Of a stretch of DNA of 64,000 nucleotides, positions 9,908 through 18,980 are shown piece by piece. How positions within the stretch are numbered: position 1 is the first letter of the stretch; every line of letters begins with the position of its first letter. The translations under genes and the position numbers were made by a program. This DNA comes from Sphingobacterium phlebotomi (GTDB taxonomy: Bacteria > Bacteroidota > Bacteroidia > Sphingobacteriales > Sphingobacteriaceae). The notes under the pieces are model-generated. The model did not search any database. It was not told the DNA's origin and saw nothing but the letters and a program-made list of their open reading frames with translations. The DNA lies in contig NZ_VTAV01000007.1 of assembly GCF_008180195.1 (NCBI RefSeq), positions 1 through 64,000 on the forward strand, in the 5' to 3' direction.

Positions 9908-10277
9908 ATAACTTCCTGCTAACAGGTCTGAAAGACCAGGATAGAATTGTCAAGACCAATAATAATGTTGGTCCGAATAACGCTGCCATGTCATCTCCAA
10001 TGCAAAGGTGGGAGATGATCGCGCCTGACATCAAGAAGAAAAATCCGGCATAAGCCCATTCTTTGAGTAAGGGGAATTTTGGAAGTAGGACAGTGACTAC
10101 ACCAAGTAATTTCCAAATACCGACAATGGTGAGAAAATACACAGGATAACCTAATTCCAAACTGGTCTTTTGGACTTCTTCCTCCATGTTGACTAATTGC
10201 ACGATAGCGGTGGACGTCATGCCTAGCGCTAGCCATATCGTCGCAATCCAATAGATTATTTTATTCCGTTTGTTCAT
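9885..10277 (-). CDS. DoxX-like integral membrane protein
   Basis: A 130-residue protein with four predicted membrane helices and the layout of the DoxX-like family (first helix, then a Gly-Tyr-Pro loop before helix two). It is the last gene of an operon arsR - AHSA1 - doxX: its start overlaps the end of the AHSA1 gene by 4 nt. These three families are often found together, but their joint physiological role is poorly defined; links to membrane or redox stress have been proposed for DoxX relatives. Confidence 0.82.
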   Translation of the reverse strand: MNKRNKIIYWIATIWLALGMTSTAIVQLVNMEEEVQKTSLELGYPVYFLTIVGIWKLLGVVTVLLPKFPLLKEWAYAGFFFLMSGAIISHLCIGDDMAALFGPTLLLVLTILSWSFRPVSRKLFNPNSGD

Positions 10278-10741
10278 AATGATGGTTGTTTTAAGATTTC
10301 CTGTAGACGATCGTGTGCCATACTTAAGCCTTGTGCAAATGGCATCTGGAGTAGTTGATCTCGGAATGCAACAGTTTTGAAAATAATTTGCATAGTCAGT
10401 TTGCTCGTATCATCGCTTAACGCCTCAAAATCAAGAAACTCTAACTGCACAGGGAAATCCGTGTTTTCCATTTTAAATGTCCGGGTGATTTTTTGATCGG
10501 GGATAAATTCCAAAATGACACCGCTGGCACTGAATACAACATTCCCGTCATAAGAAGTTTCGAATTGCCAGCTGCCATGTTTTGTGTTTTCCAATTTTAT
10601 GACGTTAGTACCCATCCACTGTGCGACAATGTCCGGATCTTCATACGCTTTAAAGAGCAAGGCTAAAGGTAAATTGAATTCTCTGGTGATGAAGAGTTCC
10701 TGTTTACCCTCTTCGGCTTGTACTTGTGTTTTTAACTCCAT
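10274..10741 (-). CDS. SRPBCC / AHSA1 domain protein
   Basis: A 155-residue START-like protein of the activator-of-Hsp90-ATPase homologue (AHSA1) group. The N terminus has the typical R-E-F-x-x-P-x-x-L-x-F-x-A motif, followed by a W-M-G segment and a helix-grip fold that binds hydrophobic ligands. It sits 1 nt after the ArsR gene stop and overlaps the DoxX gene, so it is part of the ArsR-controlled operon. Ligand unknown. Confidence 0.88.
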   Translation of the reverse strand: MELKTQVQAEEGKQELFITREFNLPLALLFKAYEDPDIVAQWMGTNVIKLENTKHGSWQFETSYDGNVVFSASGVILEFIPDQKITRTFKMENTDFPVQLEFLDFEALSDDTSKLTMQIIFKTVAFRDQLLQMPFAQGLSMAHDRLQEILKQPSL

Positions 10742-10742
10742 G

Positions 10743-11063
10743 TTATTTAGTTTTATAGTTTTTCATTAGTGCCTCTAATTTGTTGAAACGATCGTCCCAC
10801 ATTTTGCGGAAAGGTTCAATAAAATCCGCTATTTCTTTCATCTTTGAACCGTTTAAATGATAGATGATTTCTCGACCGTTTTGTTGGGGCTGTAAAAGCT
10901 CACATTCTGTAAGAATTTGGATGTGTTTTGAAACTGTAGGTCTAGCGGAATCAAAATTTGACGCGATAGCACCCGCCGTCATAGATTGTGTTGCTACCAA
11001 GACAAGAATCGCTCTTCTCGTCGGGTCAGCAATCGCCTGGAATACATCTCGTCTTAAATTCAT
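10743..11063 (-). CDS. ArsR family winged-helix repressor
   Basis: A 106-residue ArsR/SmtB-type repressor: N-terminal [11 protein letters not shown] motif, helix-turn-helix with a P-T-V-S-K-H recognition helix near residues 43-48, and a beta wing. No cysteine metal site (C-x-C) is visible, which fits the group linked to AHSA1 genes rather than metal sensors. It is first gene of the operon and very probably represses its own promoter through the palindrome at 11093-11108. Confidence 0.9.
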   Translation of the reverse strand: MNLRRDVFQAIADPTRRAILVLVATQSMTAGAIASNFDSARPTVSKHIQILTECELLQPQQNGREIIYHLNGSKMKEIADFIEPFRKMWDDRFNKLEALMKNYKTK

Positions 11064-11081
11064 TATGAAGCTATTTGGCTA

Positions 11082-11113
11082 CAAATATAATCGTAGTCAT
11101 TTGACTACGCAAA
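11082..11113 (-). promoter_or_regulatory. ArsR promoter with embedded operator
   Basis: On the minus strand a TTTG -33 box (11110-11113) and a perfect -7 box TATATTTG (11082-11089) are 20 nt apart. The spacer contains the perfect palindrome GTAGTCA-TT-TGACTAC (11093-11108), and a related half-site lies between the -7 box and the gene. This is the expected geometry for an autorepressor. Confidence 0.7.
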
Positions 11114-11197
11114 TTTTTTTAGAAAAATATAAACCGCAAACAAAACTTTATTTATCTTGCGTTTAGCTCGATTAGACAAATTAAGAAGGTATTAGCA

Positions 11198-11743
11198 ATG
11201 CGTGTTTTTAATTCCGACAACAAATTTTGTGCGTTTCTGCGAGGTGTGAACGTAAAAGGCACGAATATGAAAATGGCAGAAGTTTGTTCTGTGTTCGTAG
11301 GAGCGGGGATGAAAGATGTTTCCTCGGTCTTAGCTTCGGGGAATATCCTGTTTTCCTCGGAAAAGAAAGTAGAGGAAATAAAAGAAATACTGGAAAAATC
11401 GATGTCAGAACATTTCTCCTACGAAGCGTTTCTATTCGTGAAAAGCCAGAAGGAAATAGAGACTATTTTTGCTGAAAATCCTTTTGAAACAGATCCGAGA
11501 TATCATGTTTATAGTTTTGTTGGTGTAGATGGTATAGAGAAAATACTGCTGTTGGAATTTGAAAAATCAGGAAAAGCATCAGGAGAAGAAGCACAGCTTA
11601 TCGGTCGTAATTTCTACTGGAGAGTTCCAAAAGGAAACACCCTCGATTCCGAATTTGGGAATATATTGGGAAGGAAGAACTTAAAAAATTCCTTCACTTC
11701 GCGTAACATCAACACTTTTGAGAAAGTGTTAAAGAAAATATAA
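11198..11743 (+). CDS. DUF1697 domain protein
   Basis: A 181-residue protein with the hallmark N terminus of DUF1697 (A-F-L-R-G-V-N-V), a conserved S-G-N-I-L-F motif near residue 48 and a C-terminal R-N-x-N-T motif. Members are soluble alpha/beta proteins of unknown function. It is transcribed away from the ArsR operon and appears complete. Confidence 0.87.
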   Translation: MRVFNSDNKFCAFLRGVNVKGTNMKMAEVCSVFVGAGMKDVSSVLASGNILFSSEKKVEEIKEILEKSMSEHFSYEAFLFVKSQKEIETIFAENPFETDPRYHVYSFVGVDGIEKILLLEFEKSGKASGEEAQLIGRNFYWRVPKGNTLDSEFGNILGRKNLKNSFTSRNINTFEKVLKKI

Positions 11744-11786
11744 ACGAAGGGTATAACTAGGAACAGAATCACGTTTATTTGAGATT

Positions 11787-12080
11787 ATGAACAAAGACTT
11801 AATACTTCGAGAAAAACTTGCACTCACACGCACGGTTTTGGCCAATCAATCGACATTGTTGGCATTCATACGGACATCAATGTATTTTTTGGTAGCAGGA
11901 ATAAGCGTCAATAATTTAACGACCATTACACATGCCTACCTTATTGAAATTGTGTTTATTATTATTTCGGTAATTTTATTGTTCGTTGGAATTTTCAATT
12001 TTTTCTCTCAAAAGAAAAATATCATAAAAAGCGAAAAGCATATTGGTGATTATAAAATGGAATATCTAAACAAAGAATAA
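11787..12080 (+). CDS. DUF202 domain small membrane protein
   Basis: A 97-residue membrane protein: N-terminal amphipathic segment with L-A-x-x-R-T-x-L-A-x-x-x-T-x-L-A-F-I-R-T, typical of DUF202, and two membrane helices (about 30-50 and 55-78). It lies 44 nt after the DUF1697 gene. Function unknown. Confidence 0.82.
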   Translation: MNKDLILREKLALTRTVLANQSTLLAFIRTSMYFLVAGISVNNLTTITHAYLIEIVFIIISVILLFVGIFNFFSQKKNIIKSEKHIGDYKMEYLNKE

Positions 12081-12099
12081 ATAAAAATTCCAACTAGAT

Positions 12100-12711
12100 A
12101 TGAAACTCTCTTCAGAAGCAGAAAACACCTTGGCTCAAATCAATACTGAAACTAAACTGGGAGAACTACGAAAGATTGCGGGTAAGATTAAAAAAGACCA
12201 CGAGCTGGCTTTGGAACTTTGGTCAACGGGGCAGTTTTTACCCCGACAGTTGGCAATTTTGATTATGGACAAAAAACAGCTTTCGCAAAAACTCATTGAC
12301 AACTTAGATAACGACATTCAGCAACACAATGAAAATGAAAAACTTCAATTAATGGATTGGCTAATGGCAAACCAGCTTTCTAAAGACAAAAAGACTATTT
12401 CATTAATGGAAACTTGGGAAAACAGCCAATCTTCACTACAAAGGCGAGTTTTTTGGTATTATCAAGCTCGTTTACGTTGGGTTGGACAAACACCACCGCC
12501 AAACAGTAAAGAATTACTTTCTAAAATTGAAACACGCATTGAAAGAGAAGTGCCAGAGGTACAATGGGCAATGAATTTTACAGTGGCCCAAATCGGAATT
12601 TTTGAAGAAAAATACCGTTCGAGATGCGTAACACTTGGAGAATCAAATGTGCTTTCAAAGTATTGGGCTACTTCCCTTATATCGTTGTTCCCGTTGTCAA
12701 ATACATTTTGA
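12100..12711 (+). pseudogene. DNA alkylation repeat protein, 3' end lost
   Basis: Residues 1 to about 180 match the HEAT-like DNA alkylation repeat family (AlkD-like YefM-type; includes the W-Y-Y-Q-A-R-L-R-W and E-x-x-V-Q-W-x-M-N-x-x-x-x-x-I-G motifs). The native frame ends at about 12641-12650, just after the R-C-x-x-L-G-E motif; the last 20 residues are antisense of the opposing rteC gene. The normal tail of roughly 35 residues is missing. The gene was cut by insertion or recombination with an rteC-bearing element. Confidence 0.75.
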
Positions 12712-13343
12712 TAGTGCAGGGCATAAATCAGTTCTATCAAGGCTACTTTGCTACCTGTCCATTTCAGCTTCTTTTGGGTTTTCGATTTATCTTTTTGGAA
12801 TTTGTTATACAACTGGTCTTCGATGTAAACCTGTATCAAATCATTGGCTATTATCTTGGCGACCTTGTAATCATGTGAGGTGGAAAAGGACTGGTCAGAC
12901 TGGAAATAATAAGTGTCCAACCATAGCTTAATATCGTGGTTGCCCCGTAAAAACATTTTCTCGTCAAGGAACGAGTTATTGCTACGGTAGTACTTGTAAA
13001 AATCGAGGTTGTTGTCAAAGAACCTCTTTAGCTTTTTCAGTTCTTTTTTGAGGTATTTCCTTATGGGCTTTGCTCTGTAGGGCTTCTTTGTCTCGATTTT
13101 ATAAATGGCGTTGTAGTAAATGAGTTTTGCTAAAATAGCAGGTTTCTGATATTTGAAAAAACGGATTTCTTCATTCACATTCTTAAACCCTCTTTTCAAG
13201 ACATATTCCTTTACTTCGGACAAGCATTGTACAATTACGTGTATAACAGCCTCTATTCGTTGTACAGAGCAATCAGCATCTATTCCAGTTTCGGTGATTG
13301 AGGTTTCCAGTTTAGAAAGTGTTTCATTGTAAAATTTATCCAT
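12462..13343 (-). pseudogene. rteC: RteC-type regulator of conjugative transposons, 3' end lost
   Basis: The first 230 or so residues are an RteC domain protein, the class that in CTnDOT controls excision genes. Native coding appears to stop at about 12650; the last 60 residues are antisense of the DNA alkylation gene, so the C-terminal quarter of the domain is missing. The two truncated genes share one junction, which marks the edge of a former element. No neighbouring excision or transfer genes remain, so it is probably non-functional here. Confidence 0.75.
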
Positions 13344-13372
13344 CCAATTATTTTAATTGCTATTTTATTAGA

Positions 13373-13401
13373 AATGCCTAAATCTGTTGTGTTTAGGCAT
13401 T
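13373..13401 (-). terminator. Perfect 10-bp hairpin after the phosphoesterase gene
   Basis: AATGCCTAAA (13373-13382) pairs with TTTAGGCATT (13392-13401) around a 9-nt loop, flanked by T/A-rich sequence. It lies downstream of the minus-strand phosphoesterase and just upstream of rteC, so it could insulate the two. Confidence 0.45.
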
Positions 13402-13480
13402 ATCGAATTCCTCGTTTATAATTTTAGAGAGATGACAGGGCTACCCATCATCTACACGCTATTTTTTTAATAAAGAATAG

Positions 13481-14727
13481 CTAAACACTGCCTTTCTGCA
13501 ATTCAAAGATGGTGATTTCTGGAAGTATACCCACACGACCGGGATATCCAAGAAATCCAAAACCAGCATTAACATATAGCTGCTTGTTTCCCTCCGAATA
13601 AAGCCCTGCCCATTCTTTGTAAATGTATTGCACAGGACTCCATTGGAAGTGTTCGCTCCGCACACCAAACTGCATTCCATGTGTATGTCCGGCAAACATT
13701 GCATCAACATCCGTATCTAATACCTGTTCACGCCAATGCGATGGGTCGTGTGACAGGAGTAGTTTTACTGCTTCTTCCTCGGTTCCGAGCAATGCCTTTT
13801 GAATATTCCCTCTATTCGAAAAGTTCCTCGTACCCCAGTTTTCTACTCCCACGATGGAAATAGTTTCGTTATCCACTTTGACCTTGCGGTTCTCGTTGCG
13901 AAGCAAATCCCATCCCATGACCTTATGTGTGCCAACGAGGTTTTTGAGGTTTCGGTGCTTTTCGGGAGAATCCCCGTAACCGAAATGGTAATCGCCATAG
14001 TCATGGTTTCCGAGTACCGAGAATACCCCTAAATCGGCTTTCAACTTGGAAAACAAATCTTGATAGTCCCACATCTCCGAAGCAAGGTGATTGACCAAGT
14101 CGCCCGTAAAAAAAATCATATCCGGTTTTTCCCCCATCAATAACTCTATCCCACCTGATACCGCTTTTTTATTGTAAAACGAACCCGAATGCACATCCGA
14201 AATCTGTGCAATGGTCATACCATGAAAGGTTTGTGGAAGATTAGGCAGGTACAGCTTTTGCCGACGAATCCTATAATCGTATGCACCCGAAATTACACCC
14301 CACGATAGCCCAAAGAACGGCAACGAAGCCACGACCAATCCCGACTTGAGCAAAAATCGGAACGTGTGATTACATGCCTCTGCTTGTCTCCGATAAGTTG
14401 GGGAGAGGGAGTTTCTTTTTCTTTTTTTGGAAAGAGAAAACGGGAAATCCACACGCCTCCACGCCTAATGTCGTCAGTAACCAAGACCAGTCCATAGCTA
14501 AATTTACACATGGTCGTAATGATAAATGTAATCACAATACCGGAACGGTAAGCAAACGGAAAATCGGAGCGAAGCGCTGTGAATAACCCGATTAGGAGCA
14601 TGATGCTATACCCCCACCACAGCCATCCAAACCATATTTTCTTCGCAAAGGGGATGCTCGACCCACGCAATGCGAAGAAAACATAAAAGTCCAAAGCGAC
14701 AATAAGTATGGCATAGAAAAGAAGCAT
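13481..14727 (-). pseudogene. Metallophosphoesterase with membrane anchor, split by -1 frameshift
   Basis: Calcineurin-like phosphoesterase of the membrane-anchored type. The N-terminal part (from 14727) encodes three membrane helices; the catalytic part (from about 14440, one frame back) has D-V-H, G-D-L-V-N, G-N-H-D and G-H-T-H metal motifs. The frames join at an A7 run (plus-strand T7 at 14422-14428), where 0-frame reads CCA AAA AAA. A -1 slip there gives a continuous product of about 415 residues, close to the 393-residue intact paralogue at 61866-63047. It may be a true frameshift, a homopolymer sequencing error, or slippage-dependent expression. Confidence 0.75.
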
Positions 14728-14736
14728 ACGGTATAT

Positions 14737-15729
<993 letters not shown>

Positions 15730-15735
15730 TTAGTA

Positions 15736-15780
15736 CAAAATTGGCTCAATAAAAAATGAAACCATTTGCCATTTGGCAAA
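15736..15780 (-). promoter_or_regulatory. Promoter and palindromic operator of the aldo/keto reductase gene
   Basis: Perfect palindrome TTTGCCA-TT-TGGCAAA (15765-15780) lies exactly 21 nt upstream of a near-consensus -7 box (CAATTTTG on minus, 15736-15743). The spacing suits an activator touching polymerase at the -33 region. Confidence 0.6.
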
Positions 15781-15788
15781 AAGTGATT

Positions 15789-16358
15789 TTAGCGGATATT
15801 CTTTCTTATTCTGCTTAAAGATGATTGCGTAATGCCCAAATAGGAAGCGATGTATGACAAAGGCACACGATTTACCAATGTTGGAAACTTCTCGATAAAG
15901 TCAAGGTAGCGTTCTGTTCCGTCCTGCGAAACCAATTCGCTTCTTCTTGCAATTTTTTCGCCGTGATGTTTAGTGATTATTTTTTGAATAATGCTATCCC
16001 AACCAATAATCGTTGCGGAAAGGTCTTTCCAATTTTGTTTTGAAAAAACAACCAATTTGCAATCGGTAATGGCAGACAGATATTCGGAAGGCGTAAAAAC
16101 TTCATCAACTGTGTTTCCCGATAAAATCAAATGGTTTTCCTCAATAAAATAGCGTGTAATTTCTTCACCTTTGTTGTTGTAATAAAAAACACGAATAACA
16201 CCGTCCGTAAGAAACCCAACCTGTCTAACTGTTTTTCCCGCTTCCCAATAATATTCGTCTTTTTTGAGTTCTATTTCTGTCGCCTTGCTTGTAATCAAGT
16301 CTATCTGCTGTTTGTTCAAATTACCGAACTGCAACAGGTAATTTATAAATTCTTCCAT
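15789..16358 (-). CDS. Crp/Fnr family transcriptional regulator
   Basis: A 189-residue regulator with an N-terminal cyclic-nucleotide-binding beta-barrel (about 1-115) and a short C-terminal helix-turn-helix (S-Y-I-A-S-Y-L-G-I-T-Q-S-S-L-S-R-I-R, about 165-185), as in many Bacteroidota members of the family. The ATG lies only 4 nt after a consensus -7 box, suggesting a leaderless message. The matching near-palindromes upstream of this gene and of the neighbouring aldo/keto reductase indicate that it controls both. The effector is unknown. Confidence 0.88.
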   Translation of the reverse strand: MEEFINYLLQFGNLNKQQIDLITSKATEIELKKDEYYWEAGKTVRQVGFLTDGVIRVFYYNNKGEEITRYFIEENHLILSGNTVDEVFTPSEYLSAITDCKLVVFSKQNWKDLSATIIGWDSIIQKIITKHHGEKIARRSELVSQDGTERYLDFIEKFPTLVNRVPLSYIASYLGITQSSLSRIRKNIR

Positions 16359-16816
16359 AGTACAAAATTATTAAATGGTTTGGTATGACGATTTGCCAAA
16401 TGACAAAATCCGCGTGCTTTCATTTGTTGCAGGAATAAATGAGTGAGTGCCACCAAAGACGAAATGTTAAGTTGCAACATAGCTAATTCCGATTGCAAAA
16501 GTAATGTTGCAAACTCGCCACCGGAGCCGATTCCGGCATTATTGATAAGCATTTCTATTTCTAATCGGCGTTTTTGCGTTTCGTCAAAAATCTTTTGTAT
16601 GGCATCTGCTTTAGATAGATCTGCCGAAATATATTCCACCGCAACTTGATGTTGCCTGGCTAGCTGTTCAGCCAATACCTTTAGTTTCGATTCGTTTCTT
16701 GCTACCAATACGAGGTTGTGCTTTCTTTCTGCTAAGCGGTTTGCAAGAGCTTCTCCGATTCCGCCCGAAGCTCCTGTTAGTAATGTTACTTTCATTTTTT
16801 GTTCTTTTAAGTTCAC
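16343..16816 (-). pseudogene. Short-chain dehydrogenase, 3' half lost
   Basis: N-terminal half of an SDR oxidoreductase: cofactor motif T-G-A-S-G-G-I-G, then N-N-A-G near residue 92. Native similarity ends at about residue 137 (codon near 16410); the remaining residues are translated from the Crp/Fnr promoter region, so the catalytic Y-x-x-x-K is missing. The best start is the inner ATG at 16795. Its upstream region still carries an intact-looking activator site. Broken by deletion or insertion, non-functional as an enzyme. Confidence 0.8.
16363..16407 (-). promoter_or_regulatory. Promoter and operator of the Crp/Fnr gene
   Basis: A consensus -7 box on the minus strand (TAATTTTG, 16363-16370) sits 4 nt before the ATG. 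Exactly 21 nt further upstream is TTTGCCA-AA-TGACAAA (16392-16407), a one-mismatch version of the palindrome upstream of the AKR gene. The truncated SDR begins directly after this site. Confidence 0.6.
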
Positions 16817-16820
16817 AATG

Positions 16821-16877
16821 CAAAGTTGAGATTGTCTGCAAACTTAAAAGTGTTCAAAAGTCTGATAGTTGTGTTCA
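16821..16877 (-). promoter_or_regulatory. Tandem activator half-sites and -7 box of the truncated SDR gene
   Basis: On the minus strand two identical TGAACAC heptamers (16871-16877 and 16850-16856) are 21 bp apart, and the nearer one is 21 nt from a near-consensus -7 box (CAACTTTG, 16821-16828). The same geometry precedes the SDR gene at 19592, which is followed by an AraC regulator. Confidence 0.55.
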
Positions 16878-16941
16878 GATGTCTGTTGTTGGGTTATTGG
16901 CCTTTGTCAAGTTCTAAAATTGCCCATAACGCCAACCCGAT

Positions 16942-17564
16942 GTTAGGCACAGCTTTGCTTTTATGCTTTGTCAACATTAGCTTTCAGGAGATCATCGGTT
17001 TTAATAACTTGAATTTTAGAGCTCGTTGGCGTCATGTCAGCCCATAACCAATTGTAATATTGTATTACGGTAGGCGCATTCAAATGTGGCCGGTCTGCGG
17101 TCGTGTGTCCATCTTCTATTACCGTTATATGATAATCTTTGCTAACTGCTGATTTTATAGTTGAGTCAACGCAAAAATCTGTAGCGCAACCTGTGACAAA
17201 TAGTTCTGTTACACTGCACTTTGTAAGGAGAGCTTGCAGGTCTGTATTGTAGAACGCATCATTTGCTGTTTTAGAAATAATTATATCGTTTGAATGTTTT
17301 GTTAACTCTGGTAATACTTCCCAGTCTTCGGTGTCAGGTAAGAAACTATTCTCTTTGGTTCCGTCATGTTGTATGAAAATAACTTTGTCATTATTGGTTC
17401 TGAAATAATTCGACAAAGTATTTATTCTGTCAATTACGCCCAATGTGTCATGGCGCAAAGTATATGGCCTAAAACTGCCGATTTGCATGTCTATTATTAA
17501 CAATGCTTTCATATCAAGTTAGTTTGTTATGTGAAGACCGGTCTGCCATAAAGTTGTGCCTAAC
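16942..17564. repeat. Inverted attC-like core sites flanking the hydrolase gene
   Basis: GTTAGGCACA at 16942-16951 and its complement TGTGCCTAAC at 17555-17564 flank the cysteine hydrolase gene; 14 of 15 bases match when extended. Beyond the gene's 3' end an imperfect hairpin GTTATTGGC (16893-16901) / GCCCATAAC (16922-16930) follows. The heptamers fit the integron core patterns GTTRRRY and RYYYAAC. No integrase gene is in the window, so cassette origin is only a possibility. Confidence 0.35.
16961..17512 (-). CDS. Isochorismatase-like cysteine hydrolase
   Basis: A 183-residue isochorismatase-fold hydrolase with the catalytic triad: Asp8 in I-I-D-M-Q, Lys near residue 81 in I-S-K-T, and the nucleophilic Cys in G-C-A-T-D-F-C-V-D-S-T near residue 114. 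A cis-peptide region G-C-A-T-D precedes the Cys. Such enzymes cleave amides or related bonds in small metabolites; the substrate is not predictable. It stands alone between two attC-like inverted core sites, so it may have arrived as a mobile cassette. Confidence 0.88.
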   Translation of the reverse strand: MKALLIIDMQIGSFRPYTLRHDTLGVIDRINTLSNYFRTNNDKVIFIQHDGTKENSFLPDTEDWEVLPELTKHSNDIIISKTANDAFYNTDLQALLTKCSVTELFVTGCATDFCVDSTIKSAVSKDYHITVIEDGHTTADRPHLNAPTVIQYYNWLWADMTPTSSKIQVIKTDDLLKANVDKA

Positions 17565-17947
17565 TTACGTATTAATTTAAGGTTGCCGTTTCTAAACGCT
17601 TGTAAGTATCTGTTTCTTAACGAATATCGTTATGTGTAAAACTACATAAATCCCAGATGAATACTGTAGAGATACTAACAATTTATTGGATGCCTTGTTG
17701 TAAACCACAATATGACATGCTTATTCAGATAGCAAGATAGCACAATAAATTTTTGTGGTCAACTTACCGTACACCAGAATACCTCGCATTCCACTGTTTA
17801 TTATCATTTAGTGCAAATCGCATGATGTTACTCCTTGGAATTTAATTGTAAGAGGGTCGTTATACTTATTCCTGCAAACAATTAATTTTCAGGCTTTAAC
17901 AATATTCCTTACCTTTATCCCTATTGGAACAAAGCCCAAACCAAGCC
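17513..17947. other. Intergenic stretch without a recognisable gene
   Basis: Apart from the attC-like core at its left end (17555-17564), I see no coding frame of note, no strong hairpin and no consensus promoter. A weak TTG start at 17924 could extend the next gene by eight residues. Confidence 0.5.
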
Positions 17948-18619
17948 ATGTTAACCGGCGCTGTCAAATGGTTCGATAATAACAAGGGATTCGGTGTTCT
18001 CGCATTACCGTTGGGAGAAGAGCTGTTTGTCCATATACGTGCATTCAAACCGCCTCCAAATGAAAGCATAAAATCTGGTCAGGTGATCGCCTGCGACAAA
18101 AAGCACGATCCGAAGCGAGACAGCTACTATGCACACAATTGCCACGTCCTAAGCCATTCGGATGACTGGAAAGCTGTCCTTTCCCTATTGGGAAAAGACG
18201 ATACGGTGCAACTCGAAGGGAAACAACGGAAAGGACAGCAGCATAGCCTTATGGAATTGGCTGCCAACCAACTCCTGAAGGGAAAAGACGAGGATAGCAT
18301 ATTTAAGATGGTTACTTCCGATCTCGACCGGAGGTTAGCGTCGTCGCTTTTTATACCTTATGCCGAATTTCTTGAGAAGGTCTTTGTGCGGGCTTTAGCT
18401 AAGGAATCGTCGGACCGCTTGCTTTCACGAGTGTTCGGATACTTTGGAGAACGTATTACGCCTGATATCCTTTTCAGGGTATGGAAAGCATCCAAATTCC
18501 GATATATCGGTTATGATAAGCCGGGGGGCTATGAGATACCGGAAGAAGTGCTCAATGTGAATGCCACGGAGATCGGTTATGAAGAACTGGCGAGGATCAG
18601 GGAGCACAGTTTCGGATAG
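17948..18619 (+). CDS. Cold-shock-domain protein with long C-terminal extension, 3' end replaced
   Basis: The N terminus is a cold-shock nucleic-acid-binding domain (G-A-V-K-W-F-D-N-N-K-G-F-G motif, then L-F-V-H-I), followed by about 150 residues of helical sequence of unknown type. The ATG at 17948 gives the usual family start; a TTG at 17924 is possible. The last few codons (from about 18609) are antisense recombinase sequence, and the stop comes from that relic, so the original C terminus was cut by a mobile element. Whether the shortened protein works is uncertain. Confidence 0.7.
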   Translation: MLTGAVKWFDNNKGFGVLALPLGEELFVHIRAFKPPPNESIKSGQVIACDKKHDPKRDSYYAHNCHVLSHSDDWKAVLSLLGKDDTVQLEGKQRKGQQHSLMELAANQLLKGKDEDSIFKMVTSDLDRRLASSLFIPYAEFLEKVFVRALAKESSDRLLSRVFGYFGERITPDILFRVWKASKFRYIGYDKPGGYEIPEEVLNVNATEIGYEELARIREHSFG

Positions 18620-18941
18620 CTACCCAAAAATTATTTTTACTGAACCGACTTTCTCCCGTACTTTCCTCCATATCTGTTCTGTATTGAAATTATTGGAAGC
18701 GATTTGCTCAAATGCCCATTTCAAAAGCGGTGCTTCAAAGTCATGTGGAGCAATATATTTCTTTTTATCCTCACTAATCTTGTTGACATATCCCAATGGA
18801 GCAGTACCCATATACCGCCCCTCTTTTTTTGCCCTGCGCATTCCGTGAAAAACGTTCAATGCATATCTGTCGTTCTCAACTTCCGGTGAAGCAAGATAGA
18901 ACGCAAGCATGATTTTGTTTTCGGGAATGGTAAGGTCTCCG
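18609..18941 (-). pseudogene. Relic of large serine recombinase (middle part)
   Basis: Reading the minus strand, this fragment matches the recombinase at 28707-30305 from its L-T-I-P-E-N-K motif through the A-S-P-E-V-E-N-D-R region to just past the K-V-R-E-K motif, with a short internal deletion (about 12 nt) and a frame disruption. The catalytic N-terminal Ser segment and the C-terminal half are missing. It lies inverted relative to the full copy. Confidence 0.8.
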
Positions 18942-18980
18942 TTCCTTTCTTTTTCAAGATTCGCAAAACTCTTTCGGGTT
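18942..18980 (-). pseudogene. Relic of the small recombinase-linked ORF
   Basis: Minus-strand sequence matches the stretch from L-T-P-E-R-V to I-L-K-K-K-G-T of the small protein at 28519-28680. It is joined directly to the recombinase fragment on one side and to an ardA fragment on the other, recording two internal deletions in an older copy of the element. Confidence 0.65.

Noticed and set aside
12624..12931. Plus-strand frames opposite rteC
   Set aside because: Mirror translations of the RteC domain; no independent support.
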